Shown one piece after another: positions 1 through 8,777 of a stretch of 64,000 nucleotides of DNA (position 1 is its first letter; each line of letters opens with the position of its first letter). The notes below the pieces were generated by a model that saw only the letters and a list, made by a program, of their open reading frames with translations, had not been told where the DNA came from and made no database searches. Position numbers and translations under genes: made by a program. The stretch comes from Acidobacteriota bacterium. Its GTDB lineage: Bacteria > Acidobacteriota > Blastocatellia > Pyrinomonadales > Pyrinomonadaceae. The stretch is from contig JAEWFC010000010.1 in NCBI GenBank assembly GCA_023389035.1, positions 1-64,000 on the forward strand, given 5' to 3'.

Positions 1-127
1 TCTTAGGGTTGTGCTTCGACATCACCTTTGTAATAGCCGCCGTCAATGTCGTCTTCCCGTGGTCAACGTGACCGATCGTCCCGATATTCACATGCGGCTT
101 ACTGCGATCGAATTTTTCCTTGCTCAT
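1..127 (-). CDS. tuf: Elongation factor Tu, N-terminal fragment
   Basis: The reverse strand from the ATG at 127 encodes the start of EF-Tu, the GTPase that delivers aminoacyl-tRNA to the ribosome in the cytoplasm. About 42 residues are visible before the window edge. They include the HVNIGTIGHVDHGKTTL region with the P-loop GHVDHGKT at about residues 20-27. The fragment is an edge truncation, not a broken gene. It lies directly downstream of tRNA-Tyr, tRNA-Gly and tRNA-Thr on the same strand, the same order as the tufB locus of many bacteria, so co-transcription with the tRNAs is likely. Whether the genome carries a second tuf copy cannot be judged from here. Confidence 0.97.
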   Translation of the reverse strand, partial: MSKEKFDRSKPHVNIGTIGHVDHGKTTLTAAITKVMSKHNPK

Positions 128-170
128 CTATATTCTCCGGTCGAATCGAATGATAATTTAACTAATTTTC

Positions 171-245
<75 letters not shown>

Positions 246-262
246 TCAAACGTAAAAAGATA

Positions 263-338
<76 letters not shown>

Positions 339-341
339 TCA

Positions 342-429
342 TGGTGCATGGGGTAGGATTCGAACCTACGTAGGAAGTTAATCCGTCGGGTTTACAGCCC
401 GATGCCTTTGACCGCTCGACCACCCATGC
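342..429 (-). tRNA. tRNA-Tyr (anticodon GTA)
   Basis: An 88-nt class II tRNA on the reverse strand with the long variable arm expected of bacterial tRNA-Tyr. The acceptor stem is GCATGGG/CCCATGC and the anticodon stem is TCGGG/CCCGA around loop CTGTAAA, giving anticodon GTA. CCA is encoded at 342-344. It is the first gene of the tRNA-tuf cluster and is followed by tRNA-Gly after 3 nt. Confidence 0.96.
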
Positions 430-444
430 TGATTTTCTTAATGC

Positions 445-473
445 GTTAATCGGCTTTTTGAGCCAATTAGCAA
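445..473 (-). promoter_or_regulatory. Possible promoter of the tRNA-tuf cluster
   Basis: On the reverse strand, TTGCTA (468-473) and ATTAAC (445-450) are separated by 17 bp, just upstream of tRNA-Tyr. A small inverted repeat, GGCT/AGCC, lies in the spacer. The -10 match is weak (3/6). The main support is position: this is the only gap between the tRNA cluster and the gene before it. Confidence 0.25.
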
Positions 474-542
474 ATTTCCAATAATAACGAAAGGCCGCAA
501 GGCGCGCAAGTCGGACGCGCGACTTTTCGGCTCAATTGGCGG

Positions 543-2741
543 TCAGACCAATTTATCTGGCGTTATCGGCAGATCGCGAACCCGTTTTCCCGTCGCATGA
601 TAGATCGCATTGGCGATCGCGGCAGGTATGCCGACCAGTCCCAGCTCGCCTAAACCCTTTGCTCCCAATGGGTTTACGATCTTGTCCTCTTCGGGGACAA
701 AGATCGTTTCGATCACCCCGATGTCCGCATTTACCGGAACGTGGTAGCCGGCAAGGTTCGGGTTCATTATCCGGCCGATGCGGTGATCGATCTCGGTATG
801 CTCCATCAAGGCCATACCGATCCCCCAAACTACGCCGCCCATTTCTTGGCTATGAGCGCCTTTCGGGTTAATGATCCGGCCCGCAGCGGTCGCTTGAACG
901 ACCCGAGTGACATAAACGCGGCCGATATCCTCATCGACCTTTACCTCAACGAACTGTGCCCCGTGTGATGCGGTGGCGTATCTGCCGCGTTCGCCGAAAT
1001 CCGGGGTCGAAGTGTGCGTCGCGGCCAAATGGCCGAGGTTATTCCGATTGAGCAGTTCGGCGATGGTCGTGCTGTTCCCGGTTTGGCCCTTAACGAAAAC
1101 CTTTCCGTCCTCAAACGCCACATTCTCGAAAGGAACTCCGGCAAACGGCGAGCCCTCACGGGTCGCGTCCATCTCGATCAGCTCTTTCTGCACGATCTGT
1201 GCACATTCCTGAACGGCGGTACCCACACTTGCGGTCGTGATCGAGCCGCCTTGAGACGGAGCGGTCGGCAGATCACTGTCGCCAAGTACAAATTTGACCT
1301 TTTCGATCGGCAGCCCGAGCTGCCTCGCCGCGATTATCGAGATGGTGGTATAGGTTCCGGGCCCGATGTCGGTCGTGCCGCTTTCGACGAGGGCAGTTCC
1401 GTCAGCTCTAAGGGTTACGCGGGCTGACGATGGTGCCAGGAAAGCTCCCCAGGTTCCGGTCGCAAGGCCGTAACCGACGAGCAAACGCCCATCACGCATG
1501 GAACGCGGCTCCGGCTTACGTGCCTTCCAGCCGAATTTCTCGGCTCCCTGGCGGTAACACTCGCGAAGTTCCTTGCTTGAGAACGGCCTGCCGCTGTCGG
1601 GATCTTTCTCAGCGTAGTTGATCAGACGCAGTTCGAGCGGGTCGATCTTTAATTGATAAGAAAGCTCGTCGAGCGCGGATTCGAGTGCAAATGCTCCGGA
1701 AACCGTGCCGGGCGCACGCATCCAAAGCGGTGTTTGCAGATCGGTGCGCGTGATCTTTGCCTCGGTGCGGACGTTCGGGCAGGCGTAAAGCGTTCGCGAG
1801 ATGCCGACGAGGTCCTCAGAAAAATTCTCATGAGACGACGTGTTGTGGGTCGCCTCGTGGATGATCGCGGTCAGTTTTCCCGATCTGTCGGCCCCGAGCT
1901 TGATGTTTTGAACTGACGCAGGCCTGTATCCGTGTGCCGCTGCGAGCTGGCGGCGAGAATAGACGACCTTCACCGGCCGCTTGGTTTCGCGCGAGGCCAT
2001 CACGGCAAGGAGCGTGTTAGGCGTCGGCCGCAGCGAAGCACCGAACGCACCGCCGACGAACGGCGATTGGACGCTGATCTTTTCCTTTGGCAGCCCAAAA
2101 TGCGTGGAAAGGTAATTTCTCACGCCGTCGACGCCCTGTGTCTTGTCGTAAACCGTCAGCTTGTCCGCTTCCCAATTCGCCACCGTGGCGTGCGGTTCCA
2201 TCGCGTTGTGATGTTCGACCGGGATCGTGTAGCGTGCGTCGATCTTTAATTCGGCGGCTGCGAATGCTTCGTCAGGCGTGCCGCGAACCGGTCGCGCTCG
2301 GCCTGCAGTGTAGCCTTTATCAAGTACCTTTTCGACATCGGTCGATGGCGTTTCGGTTGCGTATTCAACCTTGATCAGCGACGCCGCGTACCGTGCCTGC
2401 TCAAATGTCTCGGCAACGACGAGTGCGACGGGCTGGCCGCTGAAGAGAACGCGGTCGGTCATCAACGCGAAAAAGGGCTTGCTTCCCTCGCCGAATTCCT
2501 CATCGGGTTTAAATGATGCAAGTTTTTGAACGTTAGCGTGAGTAAGCAGCTTGATGACGCCGGGCTGTTTTGCGGCCTCGCGTCCATCGATGTTCTTTAT
2601 GGTGCCGCGTGCGATCGTCGCGGGAACGATGTAACCGTACGCGAGGTTCGGGAAGCGGAACTCAGCGATGTAGGTCGCGGTGCCGGTGACCTTTGCACGG
2701 CCATCGACGCGGCTTGGTGTGTTTTTCAGATCGTCGATCAT
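543..2741 (-). CDS. paoC: Aldehyde oxidoreductase molybdenum-binding subunit (PaoC/YagR-like)
   Basis: Large catalytic subunit of a xanthine-oxidase-family molybdenum hydroxylase, 732 aa and close to the E. coli PaoC length. This family oxidises aldehydes to acids at a Mo-pterin-cytosine-dinucleotide centre. The C-terminal GAKGLGELG motif places the expected base, a Glu, at residue 699. Glycine-rich Mo-cofactor segments such as SPFVGGAFGA are present. It is the third gene of an operon and its start overlaps the stop of the FAD subunit by ATGA, which suggests translational coupling. It has no signal peptide of its own; by analogy with PaoABC the folded trimer would be exported through the Tat signal of the small subunit. 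No PaoD/XdhC maturation factor is adjacent. The substrate cannot be read from the sequence. Confidence 0.92.
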   Translation of the reverse strand: MIDDLKNTPSRVDGRAKVTGTATYIAEFRFPNLAYGYIVPATIARGTIKNIDGREAAKQPGVIKLLTHANVQKLASFKPDEEFGEGSKPFFALMTDRVLFSGQPVALVVAETFEQARYAASLIKVEYATETPSTDVEKVLDKGYTAGRARPVRGTPDEAFAAAELKIDARYTIPVEHHNAMEPHATVANWEADKLTVYDKTQGVDGVRNYLSTHFGLPKEKISVQSPFVGGAFGASLRPTPNTLLAVMASRETKRPVKVVYSRRQLAAAHGYRPASVQNIKLGADRSGKLTAIIHEATHNTSSHENFSEDLVGISRTLYACPNVRTEAKITRTDLQTPLWMRAPGTVSGAFALESALDELSYQLKIDPLELRLINYAEKDPDSGRPFSSKELRECYRQGAEKFGWKARKPEPRSMRDGRLLVGYGLATGTWGAFLAPSSARVTLRADGTALVESGTTDIGPGTYTTISIIAARQLGLPIEKVKFVLGDSDLPTAPSQGGSITTASVGTAVQECAQIVQKELIEMDATREGSPFAGVPFENVAFEDGKVFVKGQTGNSTTIAELLNRNNLGHLAATHTSTPDFGERGRYATASHGAQFVEVKVDEDIGRVYVTRVVQATAAGRIINPKGAHSQEMGGVVWGIGMALMEHTEIDHRIGRIMNPNLAGYHVPVNADIGVIETIFVPEEDKIVNPLGAKGLGELGLVGIPAAIANAIYHATGKRVRDLPITPDKLV

Positions 2742-3742
2742 TTGGCGGCCGTGCCTCCGTCGTTTGCGTTATTGAGTGCACGAGCGATCGCACGTTGGGC
2801 GAGCCGCACTTTGTATGCGTTGTCGCTTAAGGGCTGCGCCTTGGCGACGGCGAGCTTTGCTGCCTCGCGGAAGACGGCGTCCTCTGCACGTTTGCCCTGC
2901 AGAAATCGCTCGGCCTCGTCGGCACGCCACGGTTTATGAGCGACGCCGCCTAGTGCGACGCGTGCCTGGCGGATCGTGCCGTTCGCGGCTTTTTCGATCG
3001 CGGCCGCCACCGAAACGAGAGCGAACGCATAGCTGGAGCGATCGCGGAGCTTAAGGTAATAGGTATTCGCTCCGAAGTTGTTTTTGGGCAGGTCGATCGA
3101 TGTGATCAATTCGCCATGGTTGAGCGTGTTGTCTTTTTCAGGGGAATTCAGCGGGAGTTTGTGAAAGTCAGCGAATTTGATTGGTCTGGTCTTTCCGTCG
3201 GGCGACTGAATGTTCACCGTCGCGTCGAGTGCGGCGAGAGCTACGCACATATCAGAAGGATTCACCGCTACGCATGACGTGCTCCAGCCAAAGATGGCCG
3301 AATAACGGTTAAGCCCGTCCATCGCACCGCAGCCCGACCCCGGCTGACGCTTATTGCAGGGCGTTCCGAGATCGTAAAAATAATGGCATCGCGTTCGCTG
3401 CATCAGATTGCCGCCGTTGGTCGCCATGTTGCGTATCTGCGGCGACGCACCGGCCAGGATCGCCTGTGTCAGCAGTGGATATTGTTTTCGGATGAGCGGG
3501 TGATTTGCGGTGTCGGTATTCTTAGCGAGAGCCCCGATCGAAACGCCGCCGTCAGCGGTCGAACGGATCACGCCCAAGGCAAGCCGCGAGATATCGACCA
3601 GCTCGTCGGGCCGCTCGACGCCCTCTTTCATCAGGTCAATGATGTTGGTGCCGCCGGCGATAAAGCGTGAATTGCGGTTGGCAGCGGCGAGTTTTACGGC
3701 GTCGTCGGGAGCGGCGGCACGTTTGAATGCGAATGGCCTCAT
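2738..3742 (-). CDS. paoB: Aldehyde oxidoreductase FAD-binding subunit (PaoB/YagS-like)
   Basis: 334-aa FAD-binding subunit of the molybdenum hydroxylase. The start chosen is the ATG at 3742 because it overlaps the upstream stop by ATGA and gives the family N-terminus MRPFAF; the open frame extends further upstream only by crossing the iron-sulfur gene. FAD-contact motifs are FIAGGTNIIDLMK (27-39) and ATNGGNLMQRTRC (107-119). Cysteines at 119, 129, 138 and 157 sit in the insertion that binds an extra [4Fe-4S] cluster in PaoB, a feature absent from ordinary xanthine dehydrogenase FAD subunits. It would pass electrons between the Mo centre and an acceptor. Middle gene of the three-gene operon. 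Confidence 0.92.
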   Translation of the reverse strand: MRPFAFKRAAAPDDAVKLAAANRNSRFIAGGTNIIDLMKEGVERPDELVDISRLALGVIRSTADGGVSIGALAKNTDTANHPLIRKQYPLLTQAILAGASPQIRNMATNGGNLMQRTRCHYFYDLGTPCNKRQPGSGCGAMDGLNRYSAIFGWSTSCVAVNPSDMCVALAALDATVNIQSPDGKTRPIKFADFHKLPLNSPEKDNTLNHGELITSIDLPKNNFGANTYYLKLRDRSSYAFALVSVAAAIEKAANGTIRQARVALGGVAHKPWRADEAERFLQGKRAEDAVFREAAKLAVAKAQPLSDNAYKVRLAQRAIARALNNANDGGTAAK

Positions 3743-4437
3743 CGTGCACCTCCGATCGCCTGAACGTCTTCGATGGCCGCGACGATATTCGGGTAGGCGC
3801 CGCAACGGCAAATGTTGCCGCTCATGCGTTCCTTTATCTCGTCCTTGCTCAGTTTCTGGCCGCGGGCTGCCGATTGGACGTTGGCCGTGACGTGGCTGGC
3901 GTCGCCATTTCTGGCTTCCTCGAGCATGGCGATCGCCGAACAGATCTGGCCCGGCGTGCAATACCCGCACTGCATGCCGTCGCGTTCGATGAATGCGGCC
4001 TGCATTGGGTGAAGCTTATCGCCCTCGGCGAGGCCCTCGATCGTCGTGACCTTTCGGTCGTCGCACATCGCAGCGAGCGTCAGGCACGAAAGCTGTCGTC
4101 GGCCGTCGATGATCACAGTACACGCACCGCATTGGCCATGATCGCAGCCTTTCTTCGAGCCGGTCATCTCAAGCTGTTCGCGGAGCGCATCGAGCAGCGA
4201 TGTGCGCGTATCGACGGGCAGCGAGTGCTCCTTGCCGTTGACGTGTAATTTCACCGTCAGCTTTTCTACCGCGACCCCGTTTTCGATCGCAGGCTGGCTC
4301 GCGATCGCGGGAACCACATCACCGAGCTTAACGGCTGCGACGCCAAGGCTTACAGCCGCGGTTCGCTTGATGAAGTCACGCCGCGAGCCGTCTGCAGAGA
4401 CAGCTAGATCATCAGGGGTTTTGATCTCGTTCGACAT
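3739..4437 (-). CDS. paoA: Aldehyde oxidoreductase 2Fe-2S subunit with Tat signal (PaoA/YagT-like)
   Basis: 232-aa small subunit carrying two [2Fe-2S] clusters. A twin-arginine signal, SRRDFIKRTA with RR at 19-20, is followed by a hydrophobic stretch, so the complex probably works in the periplasm. The plant-type ferredoxin cluster ligands are C98, C103, C106 and C118. The second cluster ligands are C157, C160, C210 and C212 in CGYCTPGQ and ICRCGAYPNI. First gene of the operon, overlapping the FAD subunit by 4 nt. The gene order small-FAD-large is that of paoABC/yagTSR. Confidence 0.94.
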   Translation of the reverse strand: MSNEIKTPDDLAVSADGSRRDFIKRTAAVSLGVAAVKLGDVVPAIASQPAIENGVAVEKLTVKLHVNGKEHSLPVDTRTSLLDALREQLEMTGSKKGCDHGQCGACTVIIDGRRQLSCLTLAAMCDDRKVTTIEGLAEGDKLHPMQAAFIERDGMQCGYCTPGQICSAIAMLEEARNGDASHVTANVQSAARGQKLSKDEIKERMSGNICRCGAYPNIVAAIEDVQAIGGAR

Positions 4438-4524
4438 AAGTTTTTATTGGAACGGTTAGATTAGCACAAGATGGGGATTTTGGGATTTGGTTTTTGGGCT
4501 TTGTGCTTTAGTTTTTAGTTTTTC

Positions 4525-4600
4525 TGAGTCTCCGTGGAGCCTTAGATCTTTTCACGCAAAGACGCTAAGTGCACAATGAATTCGCAAAAGACGCGAGGTT
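4525..4600 (-). repeat. Degenerate CGCAAAGACGC-type interspersed repeat
   Basis: The gap between xerD and the paoA start contains 'tctgagtctccgtggagcc' followed by 'cacgcaaagacgctaag' and 'cgcaaaagacgcgagg'. These are degenerate copies of the CGCAAAGACGCAAAG intergenic repeat seen in many environmental bacterial genomes. A related copy lies at 42,576-42,617. The orientation given is nominal. Confidence 0.5.
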
Positions 4601-5487
4601 CAGGTTTTCTTGGACCGCGGATGGAAATTTTCGTAGGCCTTCTTTAAATGAGCGTCGGTGATGTGCGTGTAGATCTGGGTGGTCGAGATATCGGCGTGGC
4701 CGAGCATCTGCTGGACGCTCCGGATGTCGGCCCGGTTTTGAACAAGGTGCGTAGCGAACGAATGTCTAAGCGTATGCGGAGAAACGCCTTTGAGGCCGCA
4801 GCCTTCACCGCATTCGCTGACCATAGCATGTATCTGCTGGCGATTTAGCGGCCGCCCAAGCGAGGTCACAAATAGATTGTCGATCTCGATATTCTCGATC
4901 TTGCGGCGTTCGGCGAGATACTTTCGCAGCCATTCGACCGCACTGGCACCAATGGGCACGCGGCGTGTCTTGCTGCCTTTTCCTGTGCAGGTGAGAATGC
5001 CACCGTCGAGATCGGCGTTCTGCAATTTCAAATTCACGACCTCGGATACACGAAGCCCGCAGGCGTACATCAGCTCAAGCATCGCACGGTCGCGAAGGCC
5101 GGAATCGGTCGCGACGTCAGGGACCGAGAGCAGCAGTTCCATCTCAGACTGATTTAGGAATTTCGGCAGGTAAAAGCTTTTGACGGGCGTGTCGAGGTCT
5201 TCGGCAGGGCTCTTTTCCAGATGGCCCTCGATCATCAGAAATTTGTAAAACCCGCGGACCGCACTGATCAGCCGGCGTTTTGAATTTTCCGAAATGCTCT
5301 GATGAGAGAGGTCCATCAGCCACTCGCGAAGGTCGTTACGAGTGAGCCGCAAAAGCTCGAACCCGTTCTTCCCTGCCCAAGCCTCGAGCTTTCGCAGATC
5401 ACGCTCATACGCCGTGAGCGAATTCTTCGCAAGCCCCTTTTCGACGCGAACGTAGGAGATGTATTCGCGGATGAGATCTCTTTTCAC
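4600..5487 (-). CDS. xerD: Site-specific tyrosine recombinase XerD
   Basis: A 295-aa tyrosine recombinase starting at the GTG at 5487, chosen because the longer frame overlaps the upstream gene by 50 nt and 295 aa is the normal XerD length. The catalytic set is complete: R146 (CGLRVSE), K170, H238 and R241 (HTLRHSF), H264 (LGHADIS) and the nucleophile Y273 (QIYTH). The N-terminal SAM-like DNA-binding domain covers about residues 1-90. The C-terminus ends ENFHPRSKKT, as in XerD. With XerC (39,555-40,469) it would resolve chromosome dimers at dif. Last gene of an operon with a DUF4153-type membrane protein, 13 nt downstream of it. Confidence 0.93.
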   Translation of the reverse strand: MKRDLIREYISYVRVEKGLAKNSLTAYERDLRKLEAWAGKNGFELLRLTRNDLREWLMDLSHQSISENSKRRLISAVRGFYKFLMIEGHLEKSPAEDLDTPVKSFYLPKFLNQSEMELLLSVPDVATDSGLRDRAMLELMYACGLRVSEVVNLKLQNADLDGGILTCTGKGSKTRRVPIGASAVEWLRKYLAERRKIENIEIDNLFVTSLGRPLNRQQIHAMVSECGEGCGLKGVSPHTLRHSFATHLVQNRADIRSVQQMLGHADISTTQIYTHITDAHLKKAYENFHPRSKKT

Positions 5488-5500
5488 TCTGGCTATTCTA

Positions 5501-7276
5501 TCACTGCCCTGCACCGTATTCCCCGAGGAATAGCTTTGCCGGAGGCTCATACTCAGTGCAACCAGGACCGTTGATCAAAGCTCCCGATCTTGCATCTAGC
5601 AGATCGTACGCTCGCTCCCGTGAGAAATTGAACGATCGGAGATCGCTCTCGCTTCGAGCTTCCAGCAACCGGCGGTAAAGGAATGACATCGACGAGCAGC
5701 GATCCTCATTGTTCATCGCATCGAGGCTTTCGATGACCGCGGGGACCGCATCGTCACTGAGTTGGACGTTATAGTAGGCGTCGTACTCCCGGCCCTGCTG
5801 CATTAGCTGGATGTTCTTTCGGGCGATGAAGTCATCGGGGTTTAGCAGGTTGGTGACCGCGAGGATCGCGATGGCCGACCAGAGAGCTCCCCACGCGAAG
5901 TTGTTTCGCTTACCGCGGAGAACGGTCCAGCCGAACCAGACGAAGACCACGGCCAGCCAGATCATCATGACCATCGGATAAAAGCGGACGGTCGTCCAGC
6001 CGTATCCGAGCTCACCTGTCAGCAGCACGAGCCGCTGCATCGCCGACGCCATGATGACGAACAACAGGCCGACCTGGATTCCCGCGAGCACGCGAAAGAT
6101 GGTTTCGTTTCGCGGTTCGTCACGGCGAAGCAGCCAGTGTGACGCGAGCAGCATCGGCAAAACGAGGAACGACACCCATACAAGTTCACCAAACCCGCGG
6201 CGTGCAAAATCGGCGAGCTTTAGGTCAGGCGTGTTCTGCACGAAGTCCATTCCGCCGAACAGATACGGCAGCTGAAAGATCACGAAGCTCGCAAAGAGCA
6301 CGTTGAGCACGCCGAGAATGATGACCGTCTCGACCGTGCCGAGCGTGAAGACCGCCGGGAATTTCGTGTTGTCCCAGTTCTGCCAGTCGCGGGCCGTCGG
6401 TTCGGCGGCCGGTGTCGGCTCGTCCGTCTTTACGGGATCGGGAGCGTCGCTGATATTGATGTGCTCGACGACGGTCGCGTTATTTGGGAGCGATGTGTCT
6501 TCGGCCGGCTCGGCGGCGAACTTGTCGACAAAGCTCGTCTCGCTCTCAGCCGCGGCGGGTTCCGGCTTCGGAACGACCGAAACCACGGCAGCTGCCGCAT
6601 TCTTTGTGAGGTGCTCGATAAGAGTTCCGCGGAAATATCCGGCGGTTAGCCACGCAAAGAGCGACGTGAGCATCACGTGCGAAATGACTGTCTCGAGATC
6701 GAAGTTTACGACCCGATTCGCGAAATTTTCGAACGCCGCGTCGGCCGCCATGAACAACGCCCCGAAGATCAGGAACAGCGGCAGTGCGATGGCTACGCCG
6801 CGCAGGACAGAGAACGCGCTCTTGCTCACGCGGTTGCCGGGCATCTCTTTCCAGTCGATGTCCGCACCGAGCAGTACGAACGGAGCAAGCACTGAGCTCA
6901 GGCCTGCATACAAAACGCCAACTCCGTAGTGGAACGCACCGGCGATACGCTGGTTCACCCCGAAGTTCGGCAGGACCAACACGCCCATAATTACGATGAT
7001 CGCGAACGTGTCGAATACGAGAAGCTGCTCAGAATCGCGAAGCAAAAACATCGACGCGAAGAACAACATCGCGGCATGCAGCGCTAGAGTTCGCGGAGTC
7101 AGCAGTTCGCGTCGGTGCCGATATGCGATCGCCACCATCCCGGCGACGAACGTCGTTACAAAAAGGAACGCGTTCAGCCCCCAAGGCGTCTGCCGCAACA
7201 TGAGATTGCCAAAGATTCCTATCGCCAACGCCGTAAAAAGTATCTCGATCCCGCTTCGTGTTTTATTGCTCATCAT
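5501..7276 (-). CDS. DUF4153/DUF4173-type polytopic membrane protein
   Basis: 591-aa inner-membrane protein of unknown function. There are about ten or more hydrophobic segments. A charged, Pro/Ala/Glu-rich cytoplasmic or periplasmic loop lies at roughly residues 220-300 (DKFAAEPAEDTSLPNN and following). The soluble C-terminal domain starts near residue 490 and reads like a conserved bacterial module (YDAYYNVQLSDDAVPAVIESL). The family assignment is from overall pattern. It sits 41 nt downstream of a winged-helix regulator, a pairing often seen for this family, and upstream of xerD. No catalytic motif is apparent. Confidence 0.75.
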   Translation of the reverse strand: MMSNKTRSGIEILFTALAIGIFGNLMLRQTPWGLNAFLFVTTFVAGMVAIAYRHRRELLTPRTLALHAAMLFFASMFLLRDSEQLLVFDTFAIIVIMGVLVLPNFGVNQRIAGAFHYGVGVLYAGLSSVLAPFVLLGADIDWKEMPGNRVSKSAFSVLRGVAIALPLFLIFGALFMAADAAFENFANRVVNFDLETVISHVMLTSLFAWLTAGYFRGTLIEHLTKNAAAAVVSVVPKPEPAAAESETSFVDKFAAEPAEDTSLPNNATVVEHINISDAPDPVKTDEPTPAAEPTARDWQNWDNTKFPAVFTLGTVETVIILGVLNVLFASFVIFQLPYLFGGMDFVQNTPDLKLADFARRGFGELVWVSFLVLPMLLASHWLLRRDEPRNETIFRVLAGIQVGLLFVIMASAMQRLVLLTGELGYGWTTVRFYPMVMMIWLAVVFVWFGWTVLRGKRNNFAWGALWSAIAILAVTNLLNPDDFIARKNIQLMQQGREYDAYYNVQLSDDAVPAVIESLDAMNNEDRCSSMSFLYRRLLEARSESDLRSFNFSRERAYDLLDARSGALINGPGCTEYEPPAKLFLGEYGAGQ

Positions 7277-7317
7277 GGTGACTTAAAAGTTCTCTGAATA
7301 TGAATGCGTTCGAAAGG

Positions 7318-7698
7318 TTATTTTCCTTTCATCGCCTTGATCAGCGCTTCCATATGGTCGAGATAGCGTTCGAGGGCTTTTCGGCCGGCGGCGGTGATCT
7401 GATACTCGGTCAGCGGCGTGCGGTCGAGAAACGATTTCTTCATCGTCAGGTAGCCTGCTTCCTCGAGCTTTCGTGCGTGGACGCTGATGTTGCCGTCCGA
7501 GGTGTCGAGAAGGTTCTTGAGATCAGTAAAGCTGAGCTTGTCGTTGGCCGCGAGCGCACTGATGATCCCGAGCCGCATTCGCTCGTGGATGACCTTGTCC
7601 AGATCGCTAGAGACCGCTCCTGCTGCCTTTTCGACACGGAGCGCATGCCGGCCACCTGAGCCGTTATCCCCTTTGATCGCTGTATTCTTTCTCGACAT
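7318..7698 (-). CDS. Winged-helix transcriptional regulator (HTH_34/MarR-like)
   Basis: 126-aa DNA-binding protein. A charged N-terminal tail of about 30 residues precedes a winged helix: IHERMRLGIISALAAN, then LSFTDLKNLLDTSDGNISVHARKLEEAG (recognition helix) and a wing ending in the PLTEYQITAAGRKALERYL segment. This is the pattern of the HTH_34 'transcriptional regulator' family, which is usually found beside small membrane proteins, as here. Both flanking genes are membrane proteins in the same operon, so it probably regulates its own operon. The effector is unknown. Confidence 0.85.
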   Translation of the reverse strand: MSRKNTAIKGDNGSGGRHALRVEKAAGAVSSDLDKVIHERMRLGIISALAANDKLSFTDLKNLLDTSDGNISVHARKLEEAGYLTMKKSFLDRTPLTEYQITAAGRKALERYLDHMEALIKAMKGK

Positions 7699-7719
7699 AA
7701 TATGCTCGGAACCGATGGA

Positions 7720-8025
7720 TCACGACCCAGCAAATGGCGTCCCGAAAATACCGACCGCGAGTTCAGCCCAGACCAGGAACAGCCCGATGAGCAGCGCGGC
7801 GCACGCGGCGATCCGATACGGCCAGGTTGTAATGAAGCGTAGTGCCATTTCGCACATGAGCCCGGTCGCAAGCAAAAGAAAGCCCGCCACGAGAAAATCG
7901 AACGGGCCCCATTTCACCTCGTCGGTCAACTGCATCGCGACTGCCGGGATCAAGAGTAAAACCCCGACCGATGCGACGATCGCGGCAAGCCGTATATTTT
8001 GAATTGTCATTGAATTTATTGTCAT
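7720..8025 (-). CDS. Small four-helix membrane protein
   Basis: 101-aa protein with about three or four transmembrane helices (residues 12-31, 43-61, 72-95) and almost no soluble part. It lies 21 nt upstream of the winged-helix regulator and 12 nt downstream of another membrane protein, all on one strand, which indicates one transcript. An alternative start is the ATG at 8010. No recognisable family; function unknown. Confidence 0.72.
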   Translation of the reverse strand: MTINSMTIQNIRLAAIVASVGVLLLIPAVAMQLTDEVKWGPFDFLVAGFLLLATGLMCEMALRFITTWPYRIAACAALLIGLFLVWAELAVGIFGTPFAGS

Positions 8026-8037
8026 TGGGTCGTTGTA

Positions 8038-8658
8038 CTAGCCTCCGAATCGTTTGGCGATAACGGCGCCGAAAATCATGTGAAGAAGGCCGAAGCTCGC
8101 GGCCATTAGGTAGTTGCCGAAGCCAGCCGGCAGGGCGAATGCTGCGGCTCCGAAAGCGATGAAAAGCCAGCCCATTACGGGCACTGCCTTTACGGAAAAC
8201 GCACCGCCATTTACCACGGCCGCTCCATAGCAGAGCATCCACACGCCTGGCAGCATTTCGTAATGCTCATAACGCCATAACCCGAGCGTGATCGCGATGC
8301 CGCAGACGAGCGGTGGTATCGAACCGAACGCAAATTTGCGCGCCGGCGTCGAGAAAAGCGATTGGTCGGCGAGCTTTGATTTTTGCCACATCGCCAGCAG
8401 GCCGATCGCCGCCGCAAGAAAAGCCTCGGTCAGCCAAACGATCAGCCAATTTCGAAGGTAGATCTGCTGAGACGCTATATATGCCGCCCCAAGTGCGGTC
8501 ACGCCCATCAATATTCCGCCGATACCGGGCACGGCAGTGAAACTGGTCGACCGCTCCATCGTCTCGCGGATGAACTTGAGATTATCGAGGGCCCTGTCAG
8601 AGATATTGACGGGCTCATCGGCGGGTCGTTCTGTGCGGATCGTTTGTTGTTTCGCCAT
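8038..8658 (-). CDS. Membrane protein of unknown function, first gene of the regulator operon
   Basis: 206-aa protein. A soluble N-terminal segment of about 40 residues (SDRALDNLKFIRETMERSTSF) leads into five or six transmembrane helices. The N-terminal 'NLKFIRETMERS' pattern followed by small-residue-rich helices resembles proteins that neighbour HTH_34 regulators in Acidobacteriota; this is from memory and weak. It heads the operon 8658-4600 that continues with a small membrane protein, the regulator, the DUF4153-type protein and xerD. Function unknown. Confidence 0.75.
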   Translation of the reverse strand: MAKQQTIRTERPADEPVNISDRALDNLKFIRETMERSTSFTAVPGIGGILMGVTALGAAYIASQQIYLRNWLIVWLTEAFLAAAIGLLAMWQKSKLADQSLFSTPARKFAFGSIPPLVCGIAITLGLWRYEHYEMLPGVWMLCYGAAVVNGGAFSVKAVPVMGWLFIAFGAAAFALPAGFGNYLMAASFGLLHMIFGAVIAKRFGG

Positions 8659-8777
8659 CGCGGAAATGAATATATGTCAAGTAGTCGGGCGTGTCAAGTA
8701 CTTTGTATCATAAAGTGCGTTGCTGGGAGAATATTTTTTTCGAGGTGTGATCTCTCGCAATCCGCGTCTGCGGATCG

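Noticed and set aside
6303..6929. A 208-codon plus-strand open frame inside the DUF4153-type gene
   Set aside because: Antisense to the membrane protein; Ser/Thr/Ala-rich composition is typical of a reversed hydrophobic gene.
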